A stretch of 64,000 nt of DNA from NCBI RefSeq assembly GCF_900104245.1, contig NZ_FMXN01000002.1, forward strand, positions 1 to 64,000, in the 5' to 3' direction. The position numbers and the translations under genes are program-made. The DNA is from Pseudidiomarina indica. Lineage in GTDB: Bacteria > Pseudomonadota > Gammaproteobacteria > Enterobacterales > Alteromonadaceae. Of the stretch, positions 34,786 through 43,676 are shown piece by piece. The notes beneath the pieces were generated by a model. That model saw only the letters and a list, made by a program, of their open reading frames with translations. It had not been told where the DNA came from and ran no database searches. Numbering within the stretch: position 1 is the first letter of the stretch; each line of letters opens with the position of its first letter.

Positions 34786-35238
34786 ATGGCGTTCGACATA
34801 CGCCCAGCGTCGCGCCAGGATGTGGAACAGTTGGCCGCGCTCGAGTTTCAAACTTATGGCGCTGACGGTTACCCCAGCGCCCTGTTCTACCAAGCCTTGG
34901 TGCAATGGCCCGATGGTTTTTTTGTTGCCACCCGCGGTCAGCAAGTGTGCGGCTATGTGCTCGCCACACCGGGAACCGACCACACCCTGTGGGTGATGTC
35001 CTTACTTATCGCTGAATCAGCGCGAGGGCAAGGCATCGGCCGCCAACTCATGCAGTATCTGCTTGACCAACTCCGGGCGAAGCCCACAAACTATACACAG
35101 ATTGCTTTAACAGTAGCGCCTGACAATCAGCATGCGCTTCGACTTTACCAACAATTGGGATTCCAACAACGCGAATCCATTCCAAATTTTATGGGTCCAC
35201 AGCACGATCGTTTATTATTGATCGCGACCATTCAGTGA
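34786..35238 (+). CDS. GNAT-family N-acetyltransferase (RimI-like)
   Basis: A 150-residue protein with the acetyl-CoA-binding motif MSLLIAESARGQGIGRQLM (Q/RxxGxG/A) and a terminal ALRLYQQLGFQQRESIPNF typical of RimI-type enzymes. It transfers an acetyl group to an amine, possibly a protein N-terminus; the substrate is not known. ATG 34786 gives the family N-terminus (MAFDIRPASRQDVEQLA). It begins one base after the yceI-like stop. Confidence 0.87.
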   Translation: MAFDIRPASRQDVEQLAALEFQTYGADGYPSALFYQALVQWPDGFFVATRGQQVCGYVLATPGTDHTLWVMSLLIAESARGQGIGRQLMQYLLDQLRAKPTNYTQIALTVAPDNQHALRLYQQLGFQQRESIPNFMGPQHDRLLLIATIQ

Positions 35239-35254
35239 GGGAGCACCACTCGTT

Positions 35255-36619
35255 ATGTTTCATCGCATTGCTGGCCCCATTGCGGCACTCTTAGCCTATG
35301 TGATTGCGCATCATTACTTAGCTATTCCGGCCCCCGCTGCGTGGACCCTTGCAACAACGGTATGGGTGGCCTGGTGGTGGATTAGCGAAACCATCGCCAT
35401 TCCTGCAACCTCGTTATTACCCTTTGTGTTGCTACCCTTGGGCGGAATCACATCCGCTGCGGAAGTTTCCGGCGCTTTGGGTAACCCCATTATTTTGTTG
35501 TTCATGGCGGCCTTTATGTTGGCCAAAGCGGTGGAGTTGAGCGGCGTTCACAAGCGCATCGCCCTCACCTTAGTTCGTCGTATTGGCAACAATAACCCAC
35601 AGCGGATGGTATTTTCATTCATGGTTGCCACTGCATTTTTATCCATGTGGATATCGAATACCGCAGCGGTGCTGGCCTTACTCCCAGTCGCTTTAGCGCT
35701 CGCCGATGCCAGCCCTGACCAAAAGTTTCAACGCGCTTTATTGTTAGGATTGGCCTACTCCGCCTCCGTGGGCGGCATCGGAACCTTGATTGGTACCCCA
35801 CCCAACTTAATTTTTGCGTCCGTTTATGAAAGCTATACCGGCACTCCCTTTGGGTTCACCCGCTGGCTGCAGATTGGAATCCCGCTGGTGATTATTGGAA
35901 TTCCCATGATGGCATGGTGGTTAACACGTGGCATCACCACCACCAGCGCCATGGAAATTGAAGAGCCAGGCCCGGTTCGAAGCGCGGAAAAACGCGTCGT
36001 CGCCGTATTCGGCATTGTGATTTTCCTGTGGATGACACGCACCGCACCTTTTGGTGGTTGGGCAAGCATTTCAACCTTAAGCTATATGAACGATGCAACC
36101 ATCGCCTTTATTGGCGTGCTCATTCTATTTATTTGGCAAGATAAAGAAGGCAATCCTTTATTAACATGGCGCGATGCCGTTGAAATTCCTTGGGGTATTC
36201 TACTGTTGTTTGCGGGTGGTATTGCGTTAGCAGAAGGCTTCGTCAACAGTGGTCTGAGTGAAATTATTGGTCATGCAGTTGCCGATTTAGGGAACATTCC
36301 AACCTGGATGCTGGTATTTATTGTGACGATTTCGGTGAGTGCCTTAACCGAAGTCACCTCCAATACCGCCAGCGCAACCCTATTGATGCCGGTAATGGCC
36401 GCCACTGCCACGGCCCTTGATATGCCGCCTGAATTACTCATGATTCCAGCGGCCATTGCCTGCAGTTGCGCATTTTGTTTGCCGGTTGCGACGCCTCCCA
36501 ACTCCATTGTGTTCTCCGCCAACCGGTTGAGCATCAAAGAAATGGCCAAGGAAGGCATCGTGCTGAGCATCATGATGGCGTTCCTTACCACCTTGATTGT
36601 CATGCTGTTGGTTTATTAA
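35255..36619 (+). CDS. DASS/SLC13-family sodium-anion symporter
   Basis: A 454-residue inner membrane protein has about 11-12 hydrophobic segments. The two SNT sodium/anion-binding motifs appear as WISNTAAVLALLPVALAL (about 131) and EVTSNTASATLLMPVMAA (about 367), in the inverted-repeat layout of the divalent anion/sodium symporter family. Likely substrates are dicarboxylates such as succinate, or sulfate; the choice cannot be made here. It follows the acetyltransferase gene by 16 bases with a GTGAGGGAGCAC ribosome site and may be in the same operon. Confidence 0.88.
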   Translation: MFHRIAGPIAALLAYVIAHHYLAIPAPAAWTLATTVWVAWWWISETIAIPATSLLPFVLLPLGGITSAAEVSGALGNPIILLFMAAFMLAKAVELSGVHKRIALTLVRRIGNNNPQRMVFSFMVATAFLSMWISNTAAVLALLPVALALADASPDQKFQRALLLGLAYSASVGGIGTLIGTPPNLIFASVYESYTGTPFGFTRWLQIGIPLVIIGIPMMAWWLTRGITTTSAMEIEEPGPVRSAEKRVVAVFGIVIFLWMTRTAPFGGWASISTLSYMNDATIAFIGVLILFIWQDKEGNPLLTWRDAVEIPWGILLLFAGGIALAEGFVNSGLSEIIGHAVADLGNIPTWMLVFIVTISVSALTEVTSNTASATLLMPVMAATATALDMPPELLMIPAAIACSCAFCLPVATPPNSIVFSANRLSIKEMAKEGIVLSIMMAFLTTLIVMLLVY

Positions 36620-36627
36620 GCGCCAGG

Positions 36628-37983
36628 TTAAAAATGTAGCACGCCCATATAATCCGCAATATGCACATCATACGGCGATGTCTGAGACAAATAATCAGAC
36701 ATCGCTTCAAGGGCATCAGGTTCACCATGCACCAAATAGATCCGCATATCTGCGGGCAGCTTCGAACGTTTTAACCACTCGCCCAACTCCGCGTAGTCGG
36801 CATGCCCAGACAAGCCATTTAACCGTCTGATTTTTGCCTTCACCGGCAACCATTCGCCATGCACTTTAATGCGTTCAACCCCTTGCACCATTTTCGCGCC
36901 TCGCGTACCACCGGCTTGGTGACCAGAAAACAACACCGTGGTTCGATAATCGGCCAACCAATGTTTAAAGTGGTGCAGAATCCGTCCCCCAGTGGCCATG
37001 CCACTGCCGGCAATAATAATATGGGGCCCATATTGGCTTGCTATCGCTTTGGATTCATCCACGCTAGGCGTGTAAATCACCTGTTCTTCAGCAGCGATGC
37101 ACTGGGCAGCGCTGAGTCGATGAAATTCGTGGTAATTGCAATACACGTGGGAGGCTTTGATGGCCATGGGGCTGTCGAGAAAAATCGGCATCCGCGGAAT
37201 TTTGCGCTGCGCCATTAAGGTCACCAGCATGTGTTGCAGCAATTGAGCACGCCCTACGGAAAAACTCGGAATCAACAAAGGCCCGCCATCGGCCGCGGCT
37301 TCATTCACCACGTCCATTAACTGCTCCCAAGGATCATCCTCGGTATGGCGCAAATCACCATAGGTTGATTCCAACAGCAACACATCCACCGGTGGCATCG
37401 GCTCCGGCGGCATCATGAGAATATCATTGGGTCGCCCGACATCCCCACTAAAGCCAATGCGCACCCCGCCGTGTTCCGCCACAACGCTGGCGGCACCCAG
37501 AATATGCCCCACTGGGTGCAAGGTGAACTGAATGTCTCCAATTTGAAAGGTTTTCTTAAACGGCACCGGCTTTAGCAAGTTCAGCGCCGACTCTGCCATC
37601 GCCTGACTATACAAAGGCTCCGGGTTTTGATGGCGGCTCAATTGGTGCCGATGATAGAACTTTGCATCTTCTTCTTGCAGCTTCCCACTATCGGGCCAGA
37701 GTAACTGACACAGACCAATGGTCGCTGGATGAGTGTAGACCGGGCCTCGAAAGCCGTGTTTATAGAGAACAGGGATAAACCCCGAGTGGTCTAAGTGAGC
37801 ATGCGTCAGCACAATTGCATCGACATCTTGAATGCCTAATGGCAGGGGCTGCCAGTTGCGTCGGCGCAACCACTTATACCCTTGGAATAATCCGCAATCG
37901 ATGAGCACACGGGTGGTCTTAGTTTCTAATAAAAACTTCGACCCAGTTACGGTTTCACAGCCACCTAGAAAAGTTAAATGCAT
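36628..37983 (-). CDS. Metallo-beta-lactamase/beta-CASP RNA-nuclease-type protein
   Basis: A 451-residue protein with the MBL zinc motif LTHAHLDHSGFIP (about 60), SGDVGRPND, LLLESTYGDLRHT, then the beta-CASP and RMMBL regions (PSFSVGRAQ, DSPMA, IAGSGMATGGRILHH, LNGLSGHADYAELGEWL). These are marks of the CPSF73/Int11-like exoribonuclease-type family, so RNA processing is likely; the natural substrate in bacteria is unsettled. It is the last gene of a minus-strand run with phospholipase and ferrochelatase genes. Confidence 0.88.
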   Translation of the reverse strand: MHLTFLGGCETVTGSKFLLETKTTRVLIDCGLFQGYKWLRRRNWQPLPLGIQDVDAIVLTHAHLDHSGFIPVLYKHGFRGPVYTHPATIGLCQLLWPDSGKLQEEDAKFYHRHQLSRHQNPEPLYSQAMAESALNLLKPVPFKKTFQIGDIQFTLHPVGHILGAASVVAEHGGVRIGFSGDVGRPNDILMMPPEPMPPVDVLLLESTYGDLRHTEDDPWEQLMDVVNEAAADGGPLLIPSFSVGRAQLLQHMLVTLMAQRKIPRMPIFLDSPMAIKASHVYCNYHEFHRLSAAQCIAAEEQVIYTPSVDESKAIASQYGPHIIIAGSGMATGGRILHHFKHWLADYRTTVLFSGHQAGGTRGAKMVQGVERIKVHGEWLPVKAKIRRLNGLSGHADYAELGEWLKRSKLPADMRIYLVHGEPDALEAMSDYLSQTSPYDVHIADYMGVLHF

Positions 37984-38024
37984 TGCTGTTCCTTATCATG
38001 CTCATTTAATTTATATAGTTTGCA

Positions 38025-39491
38025 TTACAGTAACCAATCCACTGGAAGCAGCGCAAGCAGTCGTGTGCCTAGCCGTCGCCACCACGAGGTTCCCGGCTCG
38101 ATCCGATAACGGGTGGTGCGCTGTCCTAATCGCTCTTCCCAATACAATTTGCCGCGTTCATCCGTATTCACCCGATACGCAAAATTTGGAACCGTTTCAA
38201 TAAAGGCCGCATCAATTTGATGCGCCAGCTTCGCGCTATGAATGACAAACCCCAGTTCCGTATTCAACGCCAACGAGCGAGGATCAAAGTTAAATGACCC
38301 AACGAACACGCGCTTTTTATCCACACTAAAGGTCTTGGCGTGCAAACTTGAGGCTGAGCTTCCAAACCGCTCTTTTCCCTTCAGTCGCTGTCGCCGTATT
38401 TTACGTTCTAGTTTTCGGGCAATGGGGGACATTTTTTGCATTTCATACAATTGAATGCCCGCTGCAATCAAATCCTTCCGCCACTTTGCATACCCCGAAT
38501 GAACCACCGCCACATCCGTTGACTCCAGCGCATTGGTCAAGATGGTAATATCCACTCCTCGCGCCGCTAACTTCGATAACTCGTCAACCCCCGTGGCTGT
38601 GGGTACAAAATAAGGTGACACTAATTTCAGGCATTGTTCAGGGTTACCAATGGCTTGTTGTAGCTGAAACGCCAATAAATGGTGTTGTTTCGCTAACCCA
38701 AGTGTTTTACGTGGATCATCGGATAATAAATTGACTTCGGCCCATTCAAACTCTAATTTTCGTTGGAGGAAGTCTTGCACGAAAGGATGCTCTTGAAGGG
38801 CTTCAACAAAGCGTTTGGTGCCCGGATCGCGTTCAATCATCTTGGCCCTTTCTTCCAGCGCGGATAAGGTTATCGGCTTGGTCAGGGTCAATAATCGATT
38901 TAACGGCACCGCCGAGGGAGCGTTCCAATAACGTTCAAAGTCAGCTTGGGTTTCTTCCACAATGGGGCCGATCAGCAACACATCTAAATCTGAAAACACC
39001 ACCCCATCATGAGCCCCAAAATACTCATCACCAATATTGCGACCACCACTAATCAACACCTGTTGATCGGCAATAAATAACTTGTTGTGCATGCGCCGAT
39101 TCAAGCGAGCAAAATCATACAAATAATTAATCCAGCGCGGGCGGCGCAGTTTCAGGGGGTTGTATAATCGAACGTCAATATTGGAATGGCTTTGTAAGGC
39201 AATAAGCACCGCATCAAGGCCGCCGGTGCTATGGTCATCGAGTAGCAAACGCACTTTAACGCCGCGGTCTGCGGCCTCATGCAAGGCTTCAAATAACAGG
39301 GTTCCAGTACGGTCATTTCGCCAAATGTAATACTGTAAATCGAGCGAATACTGGGCGTTTCGGGCCAGTAGCATACGCGCGGCAAATGCTTCCCGCGCGT
39401 CAATAAGAGGTCGCACCCCACTCTGCTGAGGATGTTGAGCAAGCATGGGTTGAATTGCCTGCGCATAGCGTCCAAAGAACGGGAGCCCCAT
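38025..39491 (-). CDS. Phospholipase D/cardiolipin synthase-like protein
   Basis: A 488-residue protein with two HKD motifs: HNKLFIAD (about 137) and HAKTFSVD (about 388), each followed by the GGRNIGD or GSFNFDPRS type segment. It lacks the N-terminal membrane helices of ClsA and looks like a ClsC/YmdC-type enzyme. It may make cardiolipin or transfer phosphatidyl groups. A C-terminal hydrophobic end (LLALLPVDWLL) could bind the membrane. The gene starts 5 bases after hemH, so they are cotranscribed. Confidence 0.88.
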   Translation of the reverse strand: MGLPFFGRYAQAIQPMLAQHPQQSGVRPLIDAREAFAARMLLARNAQYSLDLQYYIWRNDRTGTLLFEALHEAADRGVKVRLLLDDHSTGGLDAVLIALQSHSNIDVRLYNPLKLRRPRWINYLYDFARLNRRMHNKLFIADQQVLISGGRNIGDEYFGAHDGVVFSDLDVLLIGPIVEETQADFERYWNAPSAVPLNRLLTLTKPITLSALEERAKMIERDPGTKRFVEALQEHPFVQDFLQRKLEFEWAEVNLLSDDPRKTLGLAKQHHLLAFQLQQAIGNPEQCLKLVSPYFVPTATGVDELSKLAARGVDITILTNALESTDVAVVHSGYAKWRKDLIAAGIQLYEMQKMSPIARKLERKIRRQRLKGKERFGSSASSLHAKTFSVDKKRVFVGSFNFDPRSLALNTELGFVIHSAKLAHQIDAAFIETVPNFAYRVNTDERGKLYWEERLGQRTTRYRIEPGTSWWRRLGTRLLALLPVDWLL

Positions 39492-39496
39492 AATTG

Positions 39497-40582
39497 TTAC
39501 AACGCCTGTTGCTGCTGTCGTTGCTCCGCACGCTCGGCGCGTGCCGCTGCGTCATGGGATACCGTCCAGCCTTGGAGGTGCTCGTTGATAATACGGGTTA
39601 AGGCTTCGATATGATCAGCTTCCGCATTCAACGCCGGTATATAGGCGTACTGCTCGCCGCCTGCGGCCATAAAATAATCGCGGTTTTCCACCCCAATCTC
39701 TTCAATGGTTTCAAGACAATCGACACTAAAGCCTGGACAAATAACATGCACATTTTTAATCCCTTGCGCTGGCATGTTTTTAAGCACCTCATCCGTATAG
39801 GGTTGCAACCACTCTTCGCGGCCAAACCGTGATTGAAAGGTTGTGACATACTCATCCTGAGATAAACCAAGCCGTTCAGCAATCAGCCGTGAGGTTTTAT
39901 GACACTCACAAAAATAGGGATCCCCCTCATGCAAATAACTCAACGGCACACCATGATAGCTTAGGACCAATTTTTGCGGACGTCCATGGGTTTGCCAAAA
40001 TGCTTGGATGCGCGCGACTAAAACATCAATATAGGCTGCATGGTCATGATAATGCGTAATAAAACGCAGCTCGGGCAACCACCGCCGCCGGGTAAAATCC
40101 GCCGCCAAGGCATCGAACACCGAGCCAGTGGTACTGGCGGAGTACTGTGGATACAACGGCAGCACCAATAACTTCCGCGCGCCCGCATCCATCAACTCTT
40201 GGATTCCTTGGCTCAGTGCAGGATTTCCATAGCGCATGGCATAGGCCACCACGACGTCATCGCCGTACTGCTGTTGCAGTGCTTGCTGAATTCCGTCCCG
40301 TTGGTCTTCAGTGTGCCATAATAACGGCGAGCCCCGTTCTGTCCACACGGTTTGATAAGCTGCCGCAGAGCGCTTTGGACGCGTTCGCAGTACAATCGCA
40401 TTGAGAATAAACCACCACAATAACCGTGGCGCTTCGACCACCCGCGGATCTGATAAAAACTCACGTAAATAGCGACGTAATGCAGAAGGGGTGGGAGCAT
40501 CGGGTGTTCCCAAATTAACAATCAGTACCCCTATCCGATCACGCTGTGCATGTTTAAACCCTGCACTGCCCTGATATTTCAT
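39497..40582 (-). CDS. hemH: Ferrochelatase HemH
   Basis: A 361-residue enzyme inserting Fe2+ into protoporphyrin IX, the final step of haem synthesis. Marks include GVLIVNLGTPDAP, VVVAYAMRYGNP, LPLYPQYSASTTGS, LVLSYHGVPLSY (catalytic His) and TFQSRFGREEWLQPYTDEVL. The C-terminus has a short Gln-rich end. ATG 40582 has GGAG 9 bases upstream; a GTG at 40597 includes that site and is rejected. Downstream lies a phospholipase D-like gene, upstream a patatin-like gene. Confidence 0.94.
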   Translation of the reverse strand: MKYQGSAGFKHAQRDRIGVLIVNLGTPDAPTPSALRRYLREFLSDPRVVEAPRLLWWFILNAIVLRTRPKRSAAAYQTVWTERGSPLLWHTEDQRDGIQQALQQQYGDDVVVAYAMRYGNPALSQGIQELMDAGARKLLVLPLYPQYSASTTGSVFDALAADFTRRRWLPELRFITHYHDHAAYIDVLVARIQAFWQTHGRPQKLVLSYHGVPLSYLHEGDPYFCECHKTSRLIAERLGLSQDEYVTTFQSRFGREEWLQPYTDEVLKNMPAQGIKNVHVICPGFSVDCLETIEEIGVENRDYFMAAGGEQYAYIPALNAEADHIEALTRIINEHLQGWTVSHDAAARAERAEQRQQQQAL

Positions 40583-40618
40583 GTCAGTTGACTCCACGCC
40601 AAAATAAAGTTTCTTCGG

Positions 40619-41686
40619 TTAAGTCCACAACGTGACTTTTTGCCGCACTTGATCAGTGGCTAACCATTCATGTAATTGGTCAGCCAGACGTTGGCTTTGC
40701 TCGACGGCTTGTTGCCAATAAGCGAACCGCTCAGCCACGCTCAACTTCGCAAAGTCTGAGCGGTCAGGAATTTTTCCATAAGGTAACGACTTCACAAATT
40801 CCGCCGACGGTGCAATAAGCACCACTTGGGGCCAATGGGCTCCGGTGGTACGGCGCCATTTCAATTGTTTGTCGAACCAGCCCGGAATCACTTCCGAGTA
40901 AAAGTGAGGATACAGCACTAAGCCATCTACACCGCTTAAATCAAGATCAAAATGGTAATCCGTAATGCCACCATCTCGATACATTCCTGGTGGCGCTCCG
41001 GCAATATCACGAACACCATCCAACACCATAGGAATAGAGCCCGTGGCCAAGAGCGCTTGCTTAAAATTGGCCGCGCTTAACGGGACTTTATAAGTGTCAA
41101 CGTCCTGCCACTGATCCACAAAGCTTGCGGTCGAACTTGGATGGTGCATGACCACCCGATCATAAAACCACCGCAAATGCCGTCGATCCACGCTATTCGC
41201 CAATGCCGAGGCCAACAACCCTGCCAACTGGCGTTTCCCTGGAGCCCCAGTCAGGCCGCGACAACGCGTAACAATCCAATGGTGACGAAACGTCGACTGC
41301 TGCAAAATTTCATCAATGGCCTGCTCAGGAAGATACTCATCCAGTAACTTCACCGCTTCATCGGTAATTTCGCGAACATCCGGTTTATCACTATACGTTT
41401 GTTCGCGATATAACCGATTAAATAAATCAATCGCAGCCACCGGATCGGTTTGTCCTAGACTGGCAAACCGCCATGCGCCCGCCGACGTTCCAAGTAAATC
41501 AAGAGGTTGCTCCCGATCCTTAAAGAATTGCCCAAACCAGTAGCGATCGAGCCCATGCAAGACAAACCATTTCGGTCCGCCTGACGCACCCAGCATTAAC
41601 CGGATATCATGGGCTTGTAACCCATGCTCTTGGATGTGCATCCAAGCGGTGCGGCCGGCTTTGATGGTTAGCCAATCAGTGCTCAT
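40619..41686 (-). CDS. Patatin-like phospholipase
   Basis: A 355-residue protein with a Ser-Asp dyad: GTSAGAW (GxSxG, Ser at about 69) and YRDGGITDYHFD (DGG, Asp at about 216). The upstream GASGGPKWFVLHGLD fits the oxyanion region. It probably hydrolyses acyl esters of lipids in the cytoplasm or at the membrane; no signal peptide is seen. It lies 36 bases upstream of hemH and may head a four-gene minus-strand unit with hemH, the phospholipase D-like gene and the beta-CASP gene. Confidence 0.85.
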   Translation of the reverse strand: MSTDWLTIKAGRTAWMHIQEHGLQAHDIRLMLGASGGPKWFVLHGLDRYWFGQFFKDREQPLDLLGTSAGAWRFASLGQTDPVAAIDLFNRLYREQTYSDKPDVREITDEAVKLLDEYLPEQAIDEILQQSTFRHHWIVTRCRGLTGAPGKRQLAGLLASALANSVDRRHLRWFYDRVVMHHPSSTASFVDQWQDVDTYKVPLSAANFKQALLATGSIPMVLDGVRDIAGAPPGMYRDGGITDYHFDLDLSGVDGLVLYPHFYSEVIPGWFDKQLKWRRTTGAHWPQVVLIAPSAEFVKSLPYGKIPDRSDFAKLSVAERFAYWQQAVEQSQRLADQLHEWLATDQVRQKVTLWT

Positions 41687-41791
41687 GATTCGGCAACTCC
41701 TTGTACGTCAATTGATTCTGTGACGCAGAGTATATAAGAAAAGCCGAGGGCAATCAGCTATTGTCGCCTCGATTGTGGCAATCTGATATGC

Positions 41792-41807
41792 TTACTGTAA
41801 TCAGTAA
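41792..41807. promoter_or_regulatory. Inverted repeat at the xthA promoter
   Basis: TTACTG-TAAT-CAGTAA is a perfect 6-4-6 inverted repeat. It lies just after a candidate -10 (TGATAT at 41784-41789, with TTGTCG 17 bases upstream), so it would sit near the start of transcription, 45 bases before xthA. Confidence 0.4.
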
Positions 41808-41852
41808 CCTGTCTGTGATCGCAGCGACACAAAATACGACAAGAGAGAAACA

Positions 41853-42665
41853 ATGAAAGTCATTTCATTCAACATCAACGGCATTCGTGCTCGACTCCAC
41901 CAGCTTGAAGCACTCATCGAAAAACATCAGCCCGATGTGATTGGACTGCAAGAAACCAAGGTACATGATGAGCAGTTTCCGGTAGAAGCAGTTGAGGCCA
42001 TGGGCTATCACGTGGCTTATTACGGGCAAAAAGGCCATTACGGCGTGGCCCTACTGAGTAAAACTCCCTTAGAAAACGTAACCTATGGTTTTCCGACTGA
42101 TGAAGAAGATGCCCAACGCCGAATGATTATGGGGGATTACATCACCCCGACCACCGGCCAACGCGTGCGGATCATGAACGGCTACTTCCCCCAAGGAGAA
42201 AGTCGCGACCACCCGGTGAAGTTCCCAGCCAAAGAAAAATTCTATGTGGATTTAATGAATTACCTGCAAACCGCTGAAAATAATGAGCAGCCGGTGATTT
42301 TAATGGGCGACATGAATATTTCCCATCAGGATTGCGATATTGGCATTGGGGAAGCAAACGCCAAACGTTGGCTCCGTACTGGAAAATGTAGCTTTTTGCC
42401 GGAAGAGCGTGTTTGGCTGAATACCCTTCTCGACTGGGGCTTTGTTGATACTTTCCGTTATCAACACCCAGAGGCCACCGACCAATACAGCTGGTTCGAT
42501 TACCGTTCACGCGGCTTCGATGATAACCGCGGACTGCGCATCGATTTAATTTTGGCCACCCAGCCACTGCTGGAAAGCCTGAACGAAACCGGCATTGATT
42601 ATGAATTACGGGGCATTGAAAAACCTTCCGACCACGCCCCTATTTGGTCTCGTTTCAATATTTAA
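41853..42665 (+). CDS. xthA: Exodeoxyribonuclease III
   Basis: A 270-residue EEP-fold nuclease. Marks include [28 protein letters not shown] (metal-binding Glu), [23 protein letters not shown] and [13 protein letters not shown] with the terminal SDHAPIW (catalytic Asp-His). It cleaves abasic sites and removes 3' blocks in base excision repair. The length equals E. coli XthA. Ribosome site AGAGAGAAACA lies before ATG. Confidence 0.95.
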   Translation: MKVISFNINGIRARLHQLEALIEKHQPDVIGLQETKVHDEQFPVEAVEAMGYHVAYYGQKGHYGVALLSKTPLENVTYGFPTDEEDAQRRMIMGDYITPTTGQRVRIMNGYFPQGESRDHPVKFPAKEKFYVDLMNYLQTAENNEQPVILMGDMNISHQDCDIGIGEANAKRWLRTGKCSFLPEERVWLNTLLDWGFVDTFRYQHPEATDQYSWFDYRSRGFDDNRGLRIDLILATQPLLESLNETGIDYELRGIEKPSDHAPIWSRFNI

Positions 42666-42675
42666 TCCCTCGTCA

Positions 42676-42701
42676 CCGCCTGATCAATGTTGATCGGGCG
42701 G
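42676..42701. terminator. Hairpin across the yfbV stop, convergent with xthA
   Basis: CCGCCTGATCAA and TTGATCGGGCGG pair over 12 positions (one T-G pair) around a TG centre. The hairpin lies 10 bases past the xthA stop and includes the last codons of the opposing yfbV gene. It lacks a T-run. Confidence 0.45.
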
Positions 42702-43091
42702 TAATTCCTGCAGCGCTTTGCGGATTAATCTCGCTAACATCATATAGGTCGGCTTGGCCTGCGGCTGTACCGCAAGTTTCACTGCCAAATCACGGTACCA
42801 ATGGTGCAACTTGGGATCCAACGGCGCCTGCGCCCGTTGCCCTAGCCAATACCAGCCTTGCAGTGGAATGGATAGCAGAAATAGCGACGTCACCACCACT
42901 TGGGCTAATCCTTGACTTCCCAACCACTCCCACTGCACAAAAAAGTTGAGAATGGCCACCGCCGGCACCCAGCGCTCCGCAAACTTGACCGCAGGCACTA
43001 CCCGACTTTCTGTCATCGCCGCCACCACTGCATGGCGAGGCCAGACTTTGGCATATTCCTGCCCCATGCGAAATGTTTTCAATAAACTCAT
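42684..43091 (-). CDS. yfbV: YfbV/UPF0208 membrane protein
   Basis: A 135-residue protein with two hydrophobic segments (about 42-60 and 63-82). The UPF0208 start (FRMGQEYAKVWPRH) and the pattern PLQGWYWLGQRA...LHHWYRDL are present. The E. coli member limits the spread of the MatP-organised Ter region; whether this one does is not known. It is convergent with xthA, and 229 bases of intergenic DNA with DnaA boxes separate it from yffB. Confidence 0.88.
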   Translation of the reverse strand: MSLLKTFRMGQEYAKVWPRHAVVAAMTESRVVPAVKFAERWVPAVAILNFFVQWEWLGSQGLAQVVVTSLFLLSIPLQGWYWLGQRAQAPLDPKLHHWYRDLAVKLAVQPQAKPTYMMLARLIRKALQELPPDQH

Positions 43092-43237
43092 CGTACCCTA
43101 CTTAACAACCGGCCATTAATACCGTCTAATTTAACACCAATGTGTCGCCTATATGATCAACTGTACGTTAAACACCCAAGATGAAATATCATTATAAGTC
43201 ATATAGATACGCACTTCATGGCAGCTAACTAACAGAG

Positions 43238-43260
43238 TTATCCACATAAATTGTGGAGAA
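43238..43260. promoter_or_regulatory. Inverted pair of DnaA boxes
   Basis: TTATCCACA (43238-43246, a perfect DnaA box) is followed after TAAAT by TGTGGAGAA (43252-43260), the reverse of TTCTCCACA, one mismatch from consensus. The pair lies in the 229-base gap between yfbV and yffB, about 60 bases upstream of yffB. No AT-rich unwinding region or dnaA gene is nearby, so this is not an origin. Confidence 0.65.
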
Positions 43261-43320
43261 TTCACAACAGCTTTGACACAATGGCATTTCACTGTTTGAA
43301 AACCAAGAGAAGTATACACT

Positions 43321-43674
43321 ATGACGATTATCGTTTACGGCATCCCAAATTGCGATACCGTACGCAAAGCTCGCAAATGGCTCGAGCAACAAGCCATCGA
43401 CTACCAATTTCATGATGTACGCGCGGAACCTGTTCCTGCTGCCACCATTGACGCTTGGATTACCACACTCGGTATCGATACTGTCATCAACAAACGTAGT
43501 ACCGCTTGGCGCGCATTAAGCACCGCCGAGCAACAGCTAACCACGCCTGCCCAAGCGGTAGCGTTACTGCAACAACATCCAACGCTCATGAAGCGGCCGT
43601 TACTCACTGCCGGCGAGCAAATGGTGGTGGGCTTCCAGCCTGAGCAATGGCAACAAGCGCTACCAAGGGGGTAA
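43321..43674 (+). CDS. yffB: Spx/YffB-type ArsC-like protein
   Basis: A 117-residue thioredoxin-fold protein with [18 protein letters not shown] (single Cys at about 11, no CxxC), [11 protein letters not shown] and [17 protein letters not shown], the pattern of the YffB/Spx-like branch of the ArsC family. Its function is not established. As in E. coli it directly precedes dapE; the stop and the dapE start are 2 bases apart. Confidence 0.9.
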   Translation: MTIIVYGIPNCDTVRKARKWLEQQAIDYQFHDVRAEPVPAATIDAWITTLGIDTVINKRSTAWRALSTAEQQLTTPAQAVALLQQHPTLMKRPLLTAGEQMVVGFQPEQWQQALPRG

Positions 43675-43676
43675 GG

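Noticed and set aside
41813-41835. Possible CRP site before xthA (TGTGATCGCAGCGACA)
   Set aside because: Only one half fits the consensus.
43092-43320. Replication origin suggested by the DnaA boxes
   Set aside because: Only two boxes, no AT-rich repeats, and no dnaA, dnaN, gidA or mnmG genes nearby.
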